DNA from: CAYNNP01 sp964398215
Lineage (GTDB): Bacteria; Planctomycetota; Planctomycetia; Pirellulales; Pirellulaceae
NCBI GenBank assembly: GCA_964398215.1
Contig: CAYNNP010000011.1
Span: 1 to 58,261 of the forward strand
Direction of reading: 5' to 3'
DNA: 58,261 bases
The notes below the pieces were generated by a model. It did no database searches. It was given only the letters and a program-made list of their open reading frames with translations, and was not told the origin of the DNA. Shown one piece after another: positions 36,148-46,148 of this stretch (position 1 is the stretch's first letter; each line of letters opens with the position of its first letter). The position numbers were made by a program, and so were the translations under genes.

Positions 36148-37944
36148 CTATGAATCGAGTTCGGACTCTAGTTCTTCCCAGCGATTGAATGCGGTCTCAA
36201 GCTGCGTTTGCAAATCTGCTAGCTTCTTTGCGTCTGTCGTAATAACATCACCGTCTTGCTGGTAATAGTCGGGCGATGCCATTACTTCGTGCAGCTTGGC
36301 AATGTCCGATTCGAACTGTTCGATGCGATTTGGTAATTCTTCGAGTTCACGTTTTTCTTTGTACGAAAGTTTCTTTTCACGACGTACAACTCGATCAGGT
36401 TGCTTGGCAGATTTCTTTGTCGTCTGATCGGAACTCGCAGGCTCGCGCCGATTGATCGCAGCTTGCCATTGGTCATAGCCTCCGACGTATTCATTGACTC
36501 CGTCTTGTTCAAAAACAATGCAGCTTGAAACGACATTATTCAAAAACGTTCTGTCGTGACTGACCATCAAGACGGTGCCTGCAAAATCACATAGCTGTTC
36601 TTCCAGCAGTTCCAAGGTTTCGGCATCCAAGTCATTGGTGGGTTCGTCCAAGACGATGACATTTGCAGGCTGCGTCATGAGTTTGGCGAGCAGAACCCGG
36701 TTTCGTTCACCACCGGACAAAAAACGCACTTCCGTTCGGGCGCGTTCCGGCGTGAACAAAAAGTCTTGCAAGTATCCCATGATGTGTTTCGTCTTGTCAC
36801 CGATCTCCAAACGCTCTGTCCCGCCACCGACGTTTTGCTGAACTGTTTCGTTCGGGTCAAGCGTGTCGCGAAGCTGATCAAAGTACGAGATTTGCAAGTT
36901 CGTTCCCAGTCGTACTTCGCCAACCTGAGGATCAAGCTGGCCTAGCAAGATCTTTAGCAATGTTGTTTTGCCGGCGCCATTGGGACCAATGATTCCGACT
37001 TTGTCGCCCCGCATGATTAGCGTTGAAAATTCATTCAGAATGATGTTGTCTTGATAGGAAAAAGAAACATCAGTCAGTTTCGCTACCAAAGCACCGCTGC
37101 GATTGGCTTCTTGCAAATTCAATTTCGCCTTTCCAATTTCGCTGCGGCGATCACGGCGTTGCTCTCGCATGGCTTTCAAGGCGCGGACACGGCCTTCGTT
37201 GCGAGTTCGCCGAGCTTTGATTCCTTTTCGAATCCAGACTTCTTCTTCCGCCAGTTTTCTATCGAACAAAGCGTTTTGTTTTTCTTCCGCCGCGAGTGCT
37301 TGTTCTTTGCGTTTCAAAAAAGTGATGTAGTCGCACGACCAATCAAAGAGCTTGCCACGGTCAATTTCCCAGATTCGATTGGCAAGCGATTGCAAGAACG
37401 AGCGGTCGTGTGTGATGAAAATCAACGTCTTTGGCCAGCGACTTAGAAAACCCTCCAACCACTGTATCGAAGGAATGTCCAAGTGGTTGGTCGGTTCGTC
37501 CAAGAGCAACACATCCGGGCTAGATGCGATAGCGCGAGCCAACAATACTCGTCGTTTCATTCCACTGGAAAGAGTTTCGAACGTCGTTTCGGGGTCCAGT
37601 TCCATTCGCGACAGCGTTTGATCAACCGCATGTTCGGCTTGCCACCGTTCCTCTTGGGAATCCCCCGTGGGTTGTCCTTCCAGTACGACGGATTTGACAG
37701 AGCCGCTCAGGTTGTCGGGCACATCTTGGGTCAAATAAGCGACTTTTGTGCCCGGTGAAAACCGAATGTTGCCATTGTCGGGCACCGTTTCACCCACCAA
37801 CATCTTCATCAAAGTGGTTTTGCCGACGCCGTTACGTCCCAAAAGGCCAATTTTTTGACCTTCGTCGATATTCGCTGATACATCGTCCATCAAGTTTGGG
37901 CCGCGAAAGCCGATGGAAATATTGTCGAGCGTAATGAGTGGCAT
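36148..37944 (-). CDS. uup: ABC-F family ATPase, Uup type
   Basis: A 598-residue soluble protein with two ABC domains and no membrane segments. Domain 1: Walker A GRNGVGKT (36-43), signature LSSGMKRRV, Walker B LLLDEPTNHLD. Domain 2: Walker A GPNGAGKT, signature LSGGERNRV, Walker B IVLDEPTNDLD. The linker between them is the long charged helix pair of ABC-F proteins. The C-terminal coiled coil (about 520-598) is typical of Uup. ABC-F proteins act on ribosomes; Uup is linked to translation and to DNA excision phenotypes. The open frame extends to 38073, but the ATG at 37944 begins right at the conserved PLITLDNIS start. It diverges from the phosphohexomutase gene across 150 nt. Confidence 0.92.
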   Translation of the reverse strand: MPLITLDNISIGFRGPNLMDDVSANIDEGQKIGLLGRNGVGKTTLMKMLVGETVPDNGNIRFSPGTKVAYLTQDVPDNLSGSVKSVVLEGQPTGDSQEERWQAEHAVDQTLSRMELDPETTFETLSSGMKRRVLLARAIASSPDVLLLDEPTNHLDIPSIQWLEGFLSRWPKTLIFITHDRSFLQSLANRIWEIDRGKLFDWSCDYITFLKRKEQALAAEEKQNALFDRKLAEEEVWIRKGIKARRTRNEGRVRALKAMREQRRDRRSEIGKAKLNLQEANRSGALVAKLTDVSFSYQDNIILNEFSTLIMRGDKVGIIGPNGAGKTTLLKILLGQLDPQVGEVRLGTNLQISYFDQLRDTLDPNETVQQNVGGGTERLEIGDKTKHIMGYLQDFLFTPERARTEVRFLSGGERNRVLLAKLMTQPANVIVLDEPTNDLDAETLELLEEQLCDFAGTVLMVSHDRTFLNNVVSSCIVFEQDGVNEYVGGYDQWQAAINRREPASSDQTTKKSAKQPDRVVRREKKLSYKEKRELEELPNRIEQFESDIAKLHEVMASPDYYQQDGDVITTDAKKLADLQTQLETAFNRWEELESELDS

Positions 37945-38094
37945 GAGCGTATCGAACAGGAGGTCTTTGTTGACGATGGTTTTTCGCAGGTGCGAATGAA
38001 CCAAAAGGCTAACGGCTTGCGGTTGAGTTGAAAATGGACCGCCTGCTACGATTGCTAGCGTACATACCGACATTTGCCCAACCGAGAATCATTC

Positions 38095-39435
38095 ATGAGC
38101 GAACTTATTATTAGCGTCAGTGGCTTGCGAGGCATCGTAGGAGAGACACTTACTCCTGCGATTGCCTGCCAATTCGTTGCAGCGTATGCCGAACAATTGC
38201 CAGCAGGCCTGATTGTTGTCGGGCGAGACGGACGCAGCAGCGGTGTGATGCTGAAAGCCGCCATCATGTCGGCGCTAACCGCATGTGGCCGTGACGTTAT
38301 CGATGCGGACGTTGCAGCGACGCCGACGATCGGTGTATTGGTAAAAAAACTGAACGCTGCGGGGGCTGTCCAGATTTCGGCCAGCCACAATCCGCCGCCG
38401 TACAACGGGATCAAATTGTTTGGCAGCGACGGCCGCGTGCTGGATGGCAAAACGGGCGCAAAGATCCGAGACGCTTATTTTGAAAACAGTGGCGATTGGT
38501 GCTCGTTCGAGAACATTGGCACGACTTGCAGCGAGCCTGATCCGCATCAGTCCCACTTGGATAGCGTTTTGGCGACCGTCAATGTGGATGCGATCAAGGC
38601 GGCCAAGCATCGAGTGCTGATCGACAGCAACCACGGTGCAGGTAGCTTGCTGGGCAAACGACTGTTGGAGGCTCTGGGTTGTGAAGTCGTTGCGGTTGGC
38701 GACACGCCCGATGGAAATTTTGCACACGTTCCCGAACCAACTGCCGAGAATCTTCAGGGTATCGCCGAACGGGTCCGCCAAGAAAAATGTGCCGTTGGTT
38801 TTTGTCAGGATCCAGATGCTGACCGTTTGGCGTTGGTCGATGCGGATGGGCGCTACATCGGCGAAGAATACACACTGGCACTCTGCGTCCAGCTGGCGAT
38901 GTCGCAAGAGTCTACTCGTGGCCCCATCGTGATCAACGGTGCGACCAGTGGAATGAGCGAACGACTAGCCGCGGATGCTGGAGTTGATTGCCATCGCAGC
39001 GCCGTTGGCGAAGCGAATGTTGCTGATATGATGATCGCGAACAAAGCGACTTATGGAGGCGAAGGCAATGGTGGCCCGATCGATCCACGAGTTGGATACG
39101 TACGCGATAGCTTCGTCGGAATGGCGCAAGTGCTGGAATTGATGACGCAAACTTCCAAGACTCTGGCTGAACTAGCAGACGAATTGCCCAAGCTACATAT
39201 TCACAAGACAAAGGCTTCGGTATCTGCAGACGCATTGGTGCAACTAATTGACAAGCTACAAGCGAAACATAGCGACGCGAAGGCAACGACCGGTGATGGC
39301 CTACGACTATCGTGGCCCGGAAAATGGCTACTGGTGCGTGGCAGTAACACCGAGCCAATTGTCCGTTTGATTGCAGAGGCGGACACGGCAGCAGAGGCAC
39401 AAGCACTATGTGATGATGCGGCCAAATTGATCTGA
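38095..39435 (+). CDS. glmM: Phosphoglucosamine mutase-like phosphohexomutase
   Basis: A 446-residue alpha-D-phosphohexomutase. The phosphoserine loop is SASHNP with Ser97; the metal loop DPDADR lies near 240; the sugar loop GEGNGG is near 325; the phosphate loop RGSNTEPIVR is at the C-terminus. Length matches GlmM (445 in E. coli). GlmM makes glucosamine-1-phosphate for UDP-GlcNAc. The N-terminal GLRGIVG differs from the bacterial GTDGIRG and is closer to archaeal-type GlmM/phosphomannomutase, so substrate specificity is not certain. The frame starts 7 codons upstream, but the ATG at 38095 fits the conserved N-terminus. It is convergent with dinB. Confidence 0.85.
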   Translation: MSELIISVSGLRGIVGETLTPAIACQFVAAYAEQLPAGLIVVGRDGRSSGVMLKAAIMSALTACGRDVIDADVAATPTIGVLVKKLNAAGAVQISASHNPPPYNGIKLFGSDGRVLDGKTGAKIRDAYFENSGDWCSFENIGTTCSEPDPHQSHLDSVLATVNVDAIKAAKHRVLIDSNHGAGSLLGKRLLEALGCEVVAVGDTPDGNFAHVPEPTAENLQGIAERVRQEKCAVGFCQDPDADRLALVDADGRYIGEEYTLALCVQLAMSQESTRGPIVINGATSGMSERLAADAGVDCHRSAVGEANVADMMIANKATYGGEGNGGPIDPRVGYVRDSFVGMAQVLELMTQTSKTLAELADELPKLHIHKTKASVSADALVQLIDKLQAKHSDAKATTGDGLRLSWPGKWLLVRGSNTEPIVRLIAEADTAAEAQALCDDAAKLI

Positions 39436-39505
39436 CGCGCGTTCCGTTTGGCCTACGAGGCTGTGATGTTTCTGGAAGCGCCTTGTCGCTGACAAAAACA
39501 AAAAC

Positions 39506-40690
39506 TCACGACTTTTTGTTGCGCTGGATCCAATCATGGCTTGTGCCACGATACACAGCGGTTTTGCCGAGACTATCGGCGAGCTGATCGACGACTTGAT
39601 CAACTCTTTTGTTCGCGGTTTGATTTTCAACCACGTCAAACAGCAAACCCTGTGTTGCTTGCCCCACGTCAGTCAGATTGCCTAGCGAGACGCCCAAGAG
39701 CCGGACGGGCCTGGGCTGCGACTTTCGCATTTCAGCCAGCAATTCAAGTGCGGTTTGCATCGTTTGAGCCGTTGAATCAATCGGCGTCTTGACACTTTGC
39801 GAACGACTGAACGTTTGAAAATCCTCGCGACGATATTTTAAAGTCACTGTTTTGCAACTTCGGCCTGAACGCCGCATGCGCCGGGCGACTTGTTCGGCCA
39901 GATAGCTAACGACCGCACGCAACGTGTCGTCATCAGAAACGTCAGCGGAAAATGTACGTTCGTGGCCGATCTGTTTCGCAGTACGGTCCGGCACCACCTT
40001 TCGCGGGTCAATCGCATTGGCGAGTCTCCAAAGATGCTGACCCCAGCTACCAAACTGTCGTTCTAGGTGATCGCTGTCAGATACTCGGATGTCTCGCACA
40101 TAGTGGATGCCAATCCGGTGCAAACGCTCTTGGCCGACTCGACCTACGCCCCACAATCGTGAAATCGGCAGGGGGTCCAAGAACTGAATCACTTGATCAT
40201 CGGCGACTTCGACAAAGCCGTCGGGTTTGCCAAGATCGCTTGCAATCTTTGCCACAAACTTTAGCGGTGCGATGCCCACACTGGCCGTCAAATTCAGTTC
40301 GTTTCGAATCGCCGATTTGATCTCGCGTCCAATCGTACCAGCGTCGCCAAACAGCTTCTTGCTACCGGTGACATCCAAGAACGCTTCGTCCAGCGAAAGC
40401 GGCTGAACTAAAGGTGTGTATCGATGGAATATTTCGCGTACTTGCTTTCCAACCATCGCATAGTGGTCGATGCGTCCGGGAACAAAGATCACATGTGGAC
40501 ACAGCGAGGCAGCACGTTGACCAGGCATCGCACTGTGGATGCCATATTTGCGAGCTTCGTAGCTGGCTGCTGAAACCACGCCACGCCCAGTCTTACTACC
40601 ACCGACCACTACCGGTTTGCCGCGAAGCGCGGGATTGTCACGCTGTTCGACGGCAGCGTAAAACGCGTCCATGTCAATGTGTAGAATCAT
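39506..40690 (-). CDS. dinB: DNA polymerase IV (Y-family)
   Basis: A 394-residue translesion polymerase. Conserved parts: ILHIDMDAFYAAVEQRD at the very start (metal aspartates), the SLDEAFLDVT motif with the catalytic acidic pair, the helix-hairpin-helix region GVGRVGQERLHRIG, and the little-finger domain ending near 350. A C-terminal tail of about 40 residues lacks an obvious clamp-binding QLxLF motif. The start at 40690 gives the conserved N-terminus; the frame continues 9 codons further up. It lies 48 nt after the metalloprotease gene on the same strand. DinB copies past lesions and can be mutagenic. I see no LexA-like site upstream, and that region is coding. Confidence 0.94.
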   Translation of the reverse strand: MILHIDMDAFYAAVEQRDNPALRGKPVVVGGSKTGRGVVSAASYEARKYGIHSAMPGQRAASLCPHVIFVPGRIDHYAMVGKQVREIFHRYTPLVQPLSLDEAFLDVTGSKKLFGDAGTIGREIKSAIRNELNLTASVGIAPLKFVAKIASDLGKPDGFVEVADDQVIQFLDPLPISRLWGVGRVGQERLHRIGIHYVRDIRVSDSDHLERQFGSWGQHLWRLANAIDPRKVVPDRTAKQIGHERTFSADVSDDDTLRAVVSYLAEQVARRMRRSGRSCKTVTLKYRREDFQTFSRSQSVKTPIDSTAQTMQTALELLAEMRKSQPRPVRLLGVSLGNLTDVGQATQGLLFDVVENQTANKRVDQVVDQLADSLGKTAVYRGTSHDWIQRNKKS

Positions 40691-40738
40691 TCGAAGTGCG
40701 AATCCATCAAGCAGCAAGCGGGATTCCGAAAGCTTGGC

Positions 40739-43700
40739 TTAACTAAAGCCCAGCACCTGTCGGAATCGGCTTGAGAATTCACCCAAGTCGGAGATGTCGA
40801 CATCGCCGTCATTTTCGGAGTCGAAGATCGTGTCAAAGAGAGCATCCGCGCCGGTGAGACGGAACGTGTCCCCGAATGCCGATAGGTCTTGGATGTCGGT
40901 GGTACGATCGCCGTCACTATCACCAAAGAAACGGAAAACATTGTCAGCTTCTTGGCTGCCGATCACGAAGTCTGCCAGCATGGGATTCGGGCCATTCCCA
41001 ATACCAAATACTCTTGATGAATCGATGGTAAGTTCATAGTTACCATCGATAAAAGAATCTTCATCGCCGCGTTCTTCTGTGTACGGCCCAGGCGTTGGAG
41101 TAACGATGATTGTCGTTATTCCAGCGTTCTCTACCGTCTCCACCGCAAAATCGGTGATGAATTGATCGTCGCCACGGTGACGCAAGGTAATTGCATCGCT
41201 GGGTACTTGGACAGTTTGATTGAATGTGAATTCCAGCGAGGTCAACTGCGAACGCTGAGGACTTGCACCATTGATTGAAGTGGCTAGGACCTGAGTATCA
41301 GCTTGGTTAGCGTCAATCGTCAGTTGATAGTCTTCGACTTCGCCGTCGCTTGCAGCTCCGGTCGGTGCCAAACCACCCGCAGAGCTAACACGAACACGAG
41401 CAAACGTGTCGCCAACGGTGATTCCGCTAGGAACGGTGTACGTCAATATTTGCACGCCTTGATCAACGTTGACGCTCGCCAAAATTTGCTCGCCAGCGTC
41501 GTCCCAATCGCCATCAGCATTGAAATCAATCCAAGCGTCCACGATACCCAAAGTGGCATTGGTCAATTCCAGTTCCAGAGCCGCCACGGTGCTATCAGCA
41601 CCGATGCTGCCGAACAGTACTCCGTCTTCATCATCAGCTCCATCAAGGTCATCGCCGTCGGCGTCAGCACTGGCAACGCCATCGGATTCACTATCACGAC
41701 TGGCTCCGAGTTGCGGGCCGACTGCGATATGCGAGGCGCCGTTGTCTGCGAGCAATGTTGGATACGGTGCAGGAGCATCGCCAAAGTCTATGGGAGTCGG
41801 TGGCGTTACGGCTTGGATGCCAGCTCCTGAAAGAATGGCGAAACTGTTTCCGATGTCGACAACCTCGATCCGAATTTGTCCAGAACTGTCAGCTTCTGCA
41901 ACGATCGCGTCTTCAGCAAGCGTTCTGGTCGAGCTCGCCAAGCCACCATTGACAAGCAATGCGTTACCAATCGAGGCAGTGTCCTGAATGAATGGAGCGG
42001 GATTCGTGCCACCACCCAGAATTGTGATTTCTTGCCGGAAATTGTTTCCAAAGTTCTCTGCGGTCAACAGATACACATTGTATTCCTGACCAACGTTCAG
42101 CCCGCTCCAAGTCAAGGTGAGCGAGTTATTGGCAATATGGTTTCCGGTCAAATTAAAAAGATCAGGCGTGTGAAGCGGGACGCTACCAGGGTCGCTAGGG
42201 TTTAGCCCAGCACTTCCGGATACCCCAAGATTCAACCCAACGCTCGTGGCCGCGCCGTCTTCACGAATAAGGTTGCTAGTGAAGCCGCCAAACGTCTGCG
42301 AAATTCGCGTCCAGTTTTCGGGTGAAGCACCGGTAGGTTGATCAAAGTCCACGCCAATGACAGGTTGGATTTCGTCATCGGCAATCACCACATCGACTAG
42401 GTTGATCAGCGTTGACGTAGTGTAGTTCGGGTCACTCGAAGACGTGATCGAGTGTACGACGATTCCGTCGTGGATGCCTTCAACATCTGTATCGTCCAAC
42501 CCACGCACAAAAACATTCTGAGCCGACGTGTCTGTGAACGACAAAGTAGCAGTCGGTCCAAAATTAATGTTGTCCGAACTGACTTCTGTTTGGCTGTCAG
42601 CTGTGACCGTGACTTCTACCGCCCCAGACGGAACCGTGTTCAATGCTACCGAGTATTGATCCACGCCTGTCGATCCAACGACACCGTCCTCGGCAACCAA
42701 TGTGCCATCGCCGGTTTCAACGACAGAAACCCCAGCCACAGCTGAATTAGATGTGATCGTAAAATCTTGATCGGAGATATCAAAGAACACATTTCCAACC
42801 GCGCGAACTCGTATCCGAGCTTCAGTTGTGTCAATGTTTGGCACTGTCAAACTATGCGAGCCATCGTTCGGTGTGGAATCGACCAAATTGAACGGATAGG
42901 TAAGTCCACCGTCTACCGACAAATCGATTGCCACATTTGCGGCGTTGATCCCGTTTGCAGTGGTGCCTGCAACCGCCCACGTTACGTTTTGCGAATCCCC
43001 GCCCGTCCAGTTCACCCCAGTATTTGGTGCGGTGACGCGGAAAGAAGCTCCTGTGTTGACAACTGAAACAAGCACGTCATCTGAGTTAACACCGTTGTTT
43101 CCATCGCGAACTGTCGCTCGAAAGTTCAATGTACGATTGGTAGTTGGCAATGCTTCACCAATCGCTGCTGTGTTAACGTTGTCAACCAAGTCGCTTAAGC
43201 GTGGAAAGACTCTGCTGGATTCCGTGTCCGGTACAAACGAGCGGAACAATGGACTGCTGCCGTTGTCAAAAATCGGCAAACTCATCGCCGGTCCTCGATC
43301 CAGTTGTTCCCAATTGTAGGTCAAGATGTCGTCAACATCGGCATCCGAACCAGTCGCATCAAGTTCAAACGGAGTTGACGCTGGAATTACAAAGTCAGCC
43401 CCCGCGTCGATTGTTGGAATACTGTTACCGGTCACTATCAACGAAGCGGGCGTTCCTGGGCCTGCAATGAAATTTTGGATTGCCTCGAAACTAGCAGAGT
43501 GCAAATAGTCATCAGGGCTGCTTTGTAAGTTGTCATTTCCATTGGCGTCTGCGGAAATACCTGCATAGCTCAACAACGTGGTTCCACTGGCTGGTTCGTA
43601 AGCGCTGGATGCCGAACGATTACCGATGGCCGAACCAAATTGGTTCGCATTGAACGTGTGTGCTGCGCCAAACTGATGCGCAAATTCATGTGCGACCAAG

Positions 43701-44233
43701 TTGATAAAAGAAGGCCCCGTAGGATTTGCAAATGCTGAACCGCCTAGTCCTCTGGACACTGGTGAATTGACAACACCTAGCCCAGCCAAACCGCTTCCAC
43801 CCGAAGGAACGGTTCCAAAGACGTGACCAATGTCAAACTCCGATTCACTCCCATCGGGATACAGGCCATTCAAGATACCAGTATTCACATTGATCATTTG
43901 CACCAAGTTGCCGTTGGTGAAACCATCGGTGACAGGATCGGTGAAGATAGATCGCGTATTCGAAACGAGTTCAAGGCGAATCGAAAGTTCTTTTTCAAAG
44001 ATCGCGTTTATACGGTCGACTGTATCCTGAACCGCAGCAAAGGCTTGGTTTTCGCCACCAAAGAATGCTGTGTACTCAGCGGTCGTGGCAACTGCTAACC
44101 GGAAGTTCTGTAACTCATCGCCAACACCAATGTTGTTCCCGATCGTCGCGGTCATTAAGTACCGCTTTTCAAGTGGCTCACACTTGAGCCTGCGTGAAGA
44201 CTTTGATTTAGATCGATCTCTACGGCGCAACAT
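40739..44233 (-). CDS. Secreted metzincin protease with GEVED and dockerin-like domains
   Basis: A 1164-residue exoprotein from the ATG at 44233 (a TTG 6 codons up is the other choice). The basic N-terminus with EPLEKRYLM is the planctomycete LE-x-R-type export motif. The protease domain (about 40-270) carries the metzincin zinc motif HEFAHQFGAAH (182-192; His182, Glu183, His186, His192), as in reprolysin-like M12 enzymes. PKD/Calx-like and carbohydrate-binding-like regions follow, a GEVED domain ending in GEVEDYQL (about 830-985), an Ig-like part and a C-terminal dockerin-like pair of calcium loops (DSDGDRTTDIQDL and DSENDGDVDISDL). Such proteins probably degrade extracellular protein or matrix. 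It lies upstream of dinB on the same strand, and I see no functional link. Confidence 0.9.
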   Translation of the reverse strand: MLRRRDRSKSKSSRRLKCEPLEKRYLMTATIGNNIGVGDELQNFRLAVATTAEYTAFFGGENQAFAAVQDTVDRINAIFEKELSIRLELVSNTRSIFTDPVTDGFTNGNLVQMINVNTGILNGLYPDGSESEFDIGHVFGTVPSGGSGLAGLGVVNSPVSRGLGGSAFANPTGPSFINLVAHEFAHQFGAAHTFNANQFGSAIGNRSASSAYEPASGTTLLSYAGISADANGNDNLQSSPDDYLHSASFEAIQNFIAGPGTPASLIVTGNSIPTIDAGADFVIPASTPFELDATGSDADVDDILTYNWEQLDRGPAMSLPIFDNGSSPLFRSFVPDTESSRVFPRLSDLVDNVNTAAIGEALPTTNRTLNFRATVRDGNNGVNSDDVLVSVVNTGASFRVTAPNTGVNWTGGDSQNVTWAVAGTTANGINAANVAIDLSVDGGLTYPFNLVDSTPNDGSHSLTVPNIDTTEARIRVRAVGNVFFDISDQDFTITSNSAVAGVSVVETGDGTLVAEDGVVGSTGVDQYSVALNTVPSGAVEVTVTADSQTEVSSDNINFGPTATLSFTDTSAQNVFVRGLDDTDVEGIHDGIVVHSITSSSDPNYTTSTLINLVDVVIADDEIQPVIGVDFDQPTGASPENWTRISQTFGGFTSNLIREDGAATSVGLNLGVSGSAGLNPSDPGSVPLHTPDLFNLTGNHIANNSLTLTWSGLNVGQEYNVYLLTAENFGNNFRQEITILGGGTNPAPFIQDTASIGNALLVNGGLASSTRTLAEDAIVAEADSSGQIRIEVVDIGNSFAILSGAGIQAVTPPTPIDFGDAPAPYPTLLADNGASHIAVGPQLGASRDSESDGVASADADGDDLDGADDEDGVLFGSIGADSTVAALELELTNATLGIVDAWIDFNADGDWDDAGEQILASVNVDQGVQILTYTVPSGITVGDTFARVRVSSAGGLAPTGAASDGEVEDYQLTIDANQADTQVLATSINGASPQRSQLTSLEFTFNQTVQVPSDAITLRHRGDDQFITDFAVETVENAGITTIIVTPTPGPYTEERGDEDSFIDGNYELTIDSSRVFGIGNGPNPMLADFVIGSQEADNVFRFFGDSDGDRTTDIQDLSAFGDTFRLTGADALFDTIFDSENDGDVDISDLGEFSSRFRQVLGFS

Positions 44234-44545
44234 GGCGAATCTCCACGACAAATGAATGAATGATCGGAGCGAATGTTAGATAAGAAAATGAGAGCAGCGT
44301 TGCATCAATTTCCTCTGCTTAGCTGCTTCAGGTACGAATCCGTGAATCGGTTCAATCGAACACGAACATCGGATATCGAATTCCTGCAAAAATAATATTT
44401 TCCAGCATAAAGTAGTCGTTTTGATGCCTCAACTAACTTCTGGCCAACGGCATACGAAAGTATGCGATTTAGTCCTGATTTTCACGCGCCAGAGTCAAAT
44501 CACCCCTCCGCTGGCAGTGCACCCCCTCGGCAGGCGGCTGATTCT

Positions 44546-44725
44546 GGTAACCCGACGCGTGAGCGAGGGACAATGGGAATCCCTCTTGGTGTGGCCGGAC
44601 CGAGCAAACGCTCTGCAATTGCCGGAACTTCGGACGCAAATAGAAACATGGTGGATAGCGAAATCTCTGCGACACAGTAGAGGCGTTTGCGCTGTTCCGG
44701 CACGTATCGCGTCCTTGGTCCGGCC
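44546..44725. repeat. Intergenic element with planctomycete repeat core and several inverted repeats
   Basis: The 516-nt gap 44252-44767 has no supportable gene. It includes the core CCCGACGCGTGAGCGAGGGA (44551-44570), which I recall as frequent in Pirellulaceae intergenic DNA. Next to it, GGCCGGACCGAG (44593-44604) pairs with 44714-44725 at 11 of 12 positions, CAAACGC (44605-44611) with 44683-44689, and TGCCGGAAC (44620-44628) with 44694-44702. The last two pairings cross. This is likely the relic of a dispersed element. The short open frames over it are not convincing. Confidence 0.5.
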
Positions 44726-44767
44726 TACAACCAAAAACCACTTGAAACAATGCTTTGCCCTGCGGCA

Positions 44768-45166
44768 CTAAGCAAGTTCCTTGACCAAGTCTGGTTCGAG
44801 GACTTGTGCATTGTCGCTGTTCGCGTTCAAAACTAACCCGTAAGACTCAGGTAAAAAATCCAACAGCGCCTGGCCATCTACCAAGAAACCTTCGACCTCT
44901 TCTTCGCTATCGAACAGATCGGGTTCCGATTCGATGAAAGCAGCCGCGTGATCTTCGTGGGTAAAGACAACGAGAGCAAGAAAGTCATCGACTGGCACGG
45001 TCAAGGTACCAATGAATTCGTCATCACCGCTTTCGTCTTCATCAACGTTGATCAACAGGAATTGTTGCTTCAGTAATTCTTGATGAATGCGGCCTGGATC
45101 TCGATCCTTGATCGCAGCAATCAGTAGAGAAGTGGCTTTTGGGTCGGTAGTCATCTCGTTTTCCAT
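44768..45166 (-). CDS. SseB-like N-terminal domain protein
   Basis: A 132-residue acidic soluble protein from the ATG at 45166; in-frame starts at 45256 and 45154 are alternatives. The pattern LLIAAIKDRDPGRIHQEL, then FLLINV, LVVFTHEDHAAAFIES, and the end GLVLNANSD fits the SseB N-terminal domain, which appears in secretion-related and stand-alone proteins of unclear function. It stands alone on the minus strand between an intergenic repeat and a divergent secreted-protein gene 259 nt away. No operon partner is visible. The function cannot be stated beyond the domain. Confidence 0.75.
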   Translation of the reverse strand: MENEMTTDPKATSLLIAAIKDRDPGRIHQELLKQQFLLINVDEDESGDDEFIGTLTVPVDDFLALVVFTHEDHAAAFIESEPDLFDSEEEVEGFLVDGQALLDFLPESYGLVLNANSDNAQVLEPDLVKELA

Positions 45167-45425
45167 GCATTCATCACCTGGCGCCAAAGTTGGCAAGTAA
45201 ACTTGATCACACAAACCTGGTAAAACGCGTAGCGGCCTTTCGATCAAGGTCATCAACTATCGTCCGCAGCACTCGACTCGGTATCTCAAGCTCCGTTTCA
45301 TTGTATCATCAAGTCCGCTGAAACATACCGCTGGTTGCTGCTAGATGGCTGACAAACCGTTTATCGCTGCTTGTTGATTAGGGCGAAACCAGCACAAATC
45401 TCTCAAACAACATTTAGGTAGAACA

Positions 45426-46148
45426 ATGAAACTATCCACGAGACTCGCGCACTTCATGTCCGGTGCAATTCTTGTCTTCGTTTTGCCGTCGTTAGCTACT
45501 GCACAGGGCAAAATCATATTCCAAGATGATTTTCAACGCGCCGAATCGGATGACAAACTGGAGGAAGTTGGCAACGGCTGGACGACCAACAGCAAGAAAA
45601 GGGCGAAGGGTGTCAAGCAAGTTGATCTCGTCGATGGGAGCATGCATATCACTCGAGCAAAAGTTGCTGACCACGGCGTCAGTGTTGTTCAAGACCTGAA
45701 ATTCCGCGATGCGATCATCGAAATGCGTTTCAAGATTGGCCCCAAAGACGACTTGGGAATCAACATCGCAGACATGAAAGAAAAATCCGTGCATGCAGGA
45801 CACATTTGCATGACACGCATCCGCTCCACGTCAGTCGAGATCAACGATCTGAAAACGGGCAAAATGAATCTAGAGACTCGGCAACGTCGACTTGACGACA
45901 AATTGACCGATGAGGATCAAAAGCGACTCAAAACAAAGACGAACAGAGTCAAAGCCAAGATATCGCCGGATCAGTGGCATCAACTGAAAGTCCAAGTGGA
46001 AAACAACACCATGACCGTCAGTGTGGATGGCAAGCCGCTCGCCAAATTTTCGTCCGAGGGAATCGGCCACGCAACGAAGAGCCGGTTACGCCTAGCGGTC
46101 AACAAGAGTGCATGGGTAGATGACGTGAAAGTCACACGGCTGCGCTGA
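45426..46148 (+). CDS. Secreted LamG-like (concanavalin-fold) protein
   Basis: A 240-residue exported protein. A clear signal peptide (about 1-26, ending SLATAQ) is followed by a single jelly-roll-like domain: IIFQDDFQR at the start, GWTTN, VVQDLKFRDAIIEMRFKI, WHQLKVQVENNTMTVSVDG, and VDDVKVTRL at the end. This is the strand pattern of LamG / DUF1080-type domains common in planctomycete secreted proteins, which bind or cleave glycans. A charged insert (about 140-185, Lys/Arg-rich) interrupts the domain. I see no catalytic residues that would prove a hydrolase. It stands alone with about 360 nt of non-coding DNA downstream. Confidence 0.8.
   Translation: MKLSTRLAHFMSGAILVFVLPSLATAQGKIIFQDDFQRAESDDKLEEVGNGWTTNSKKRAKGVKQVDLVDGSMHITRAKVADHGVSVVQDLKFRDAIIEMRFKIGPKDDLGINIADMKEKSVHAGHICMTRIRSTSVEINDLKTGKMNLETRQRRLDDKLTDEDQKRLKTKTNRVKAKISPDQWHQLKVQVENNTMTVSVDGKPLAKFSSEGIGHATKSRLRLAVNKSAWVDDVKVTRLR

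Noticed and set aside
38275..38907. 210-residue minus-strand frame over the phosphohexomutase gene
   Set aside because: Shadow of the glmM-like gene, which has all family motifs.
41303..41830. 175-residue plus-strand frame over the metzincin gene
   Set aside because: Antisense of the GEVED region, low complexity and without a domain.
44421..44771. Overlapping frames on both strands in the gap before the SseB-like gene
   Set aside because: They cover a dispersed repeat, no frame is preferred and the translations are unlike proteins.
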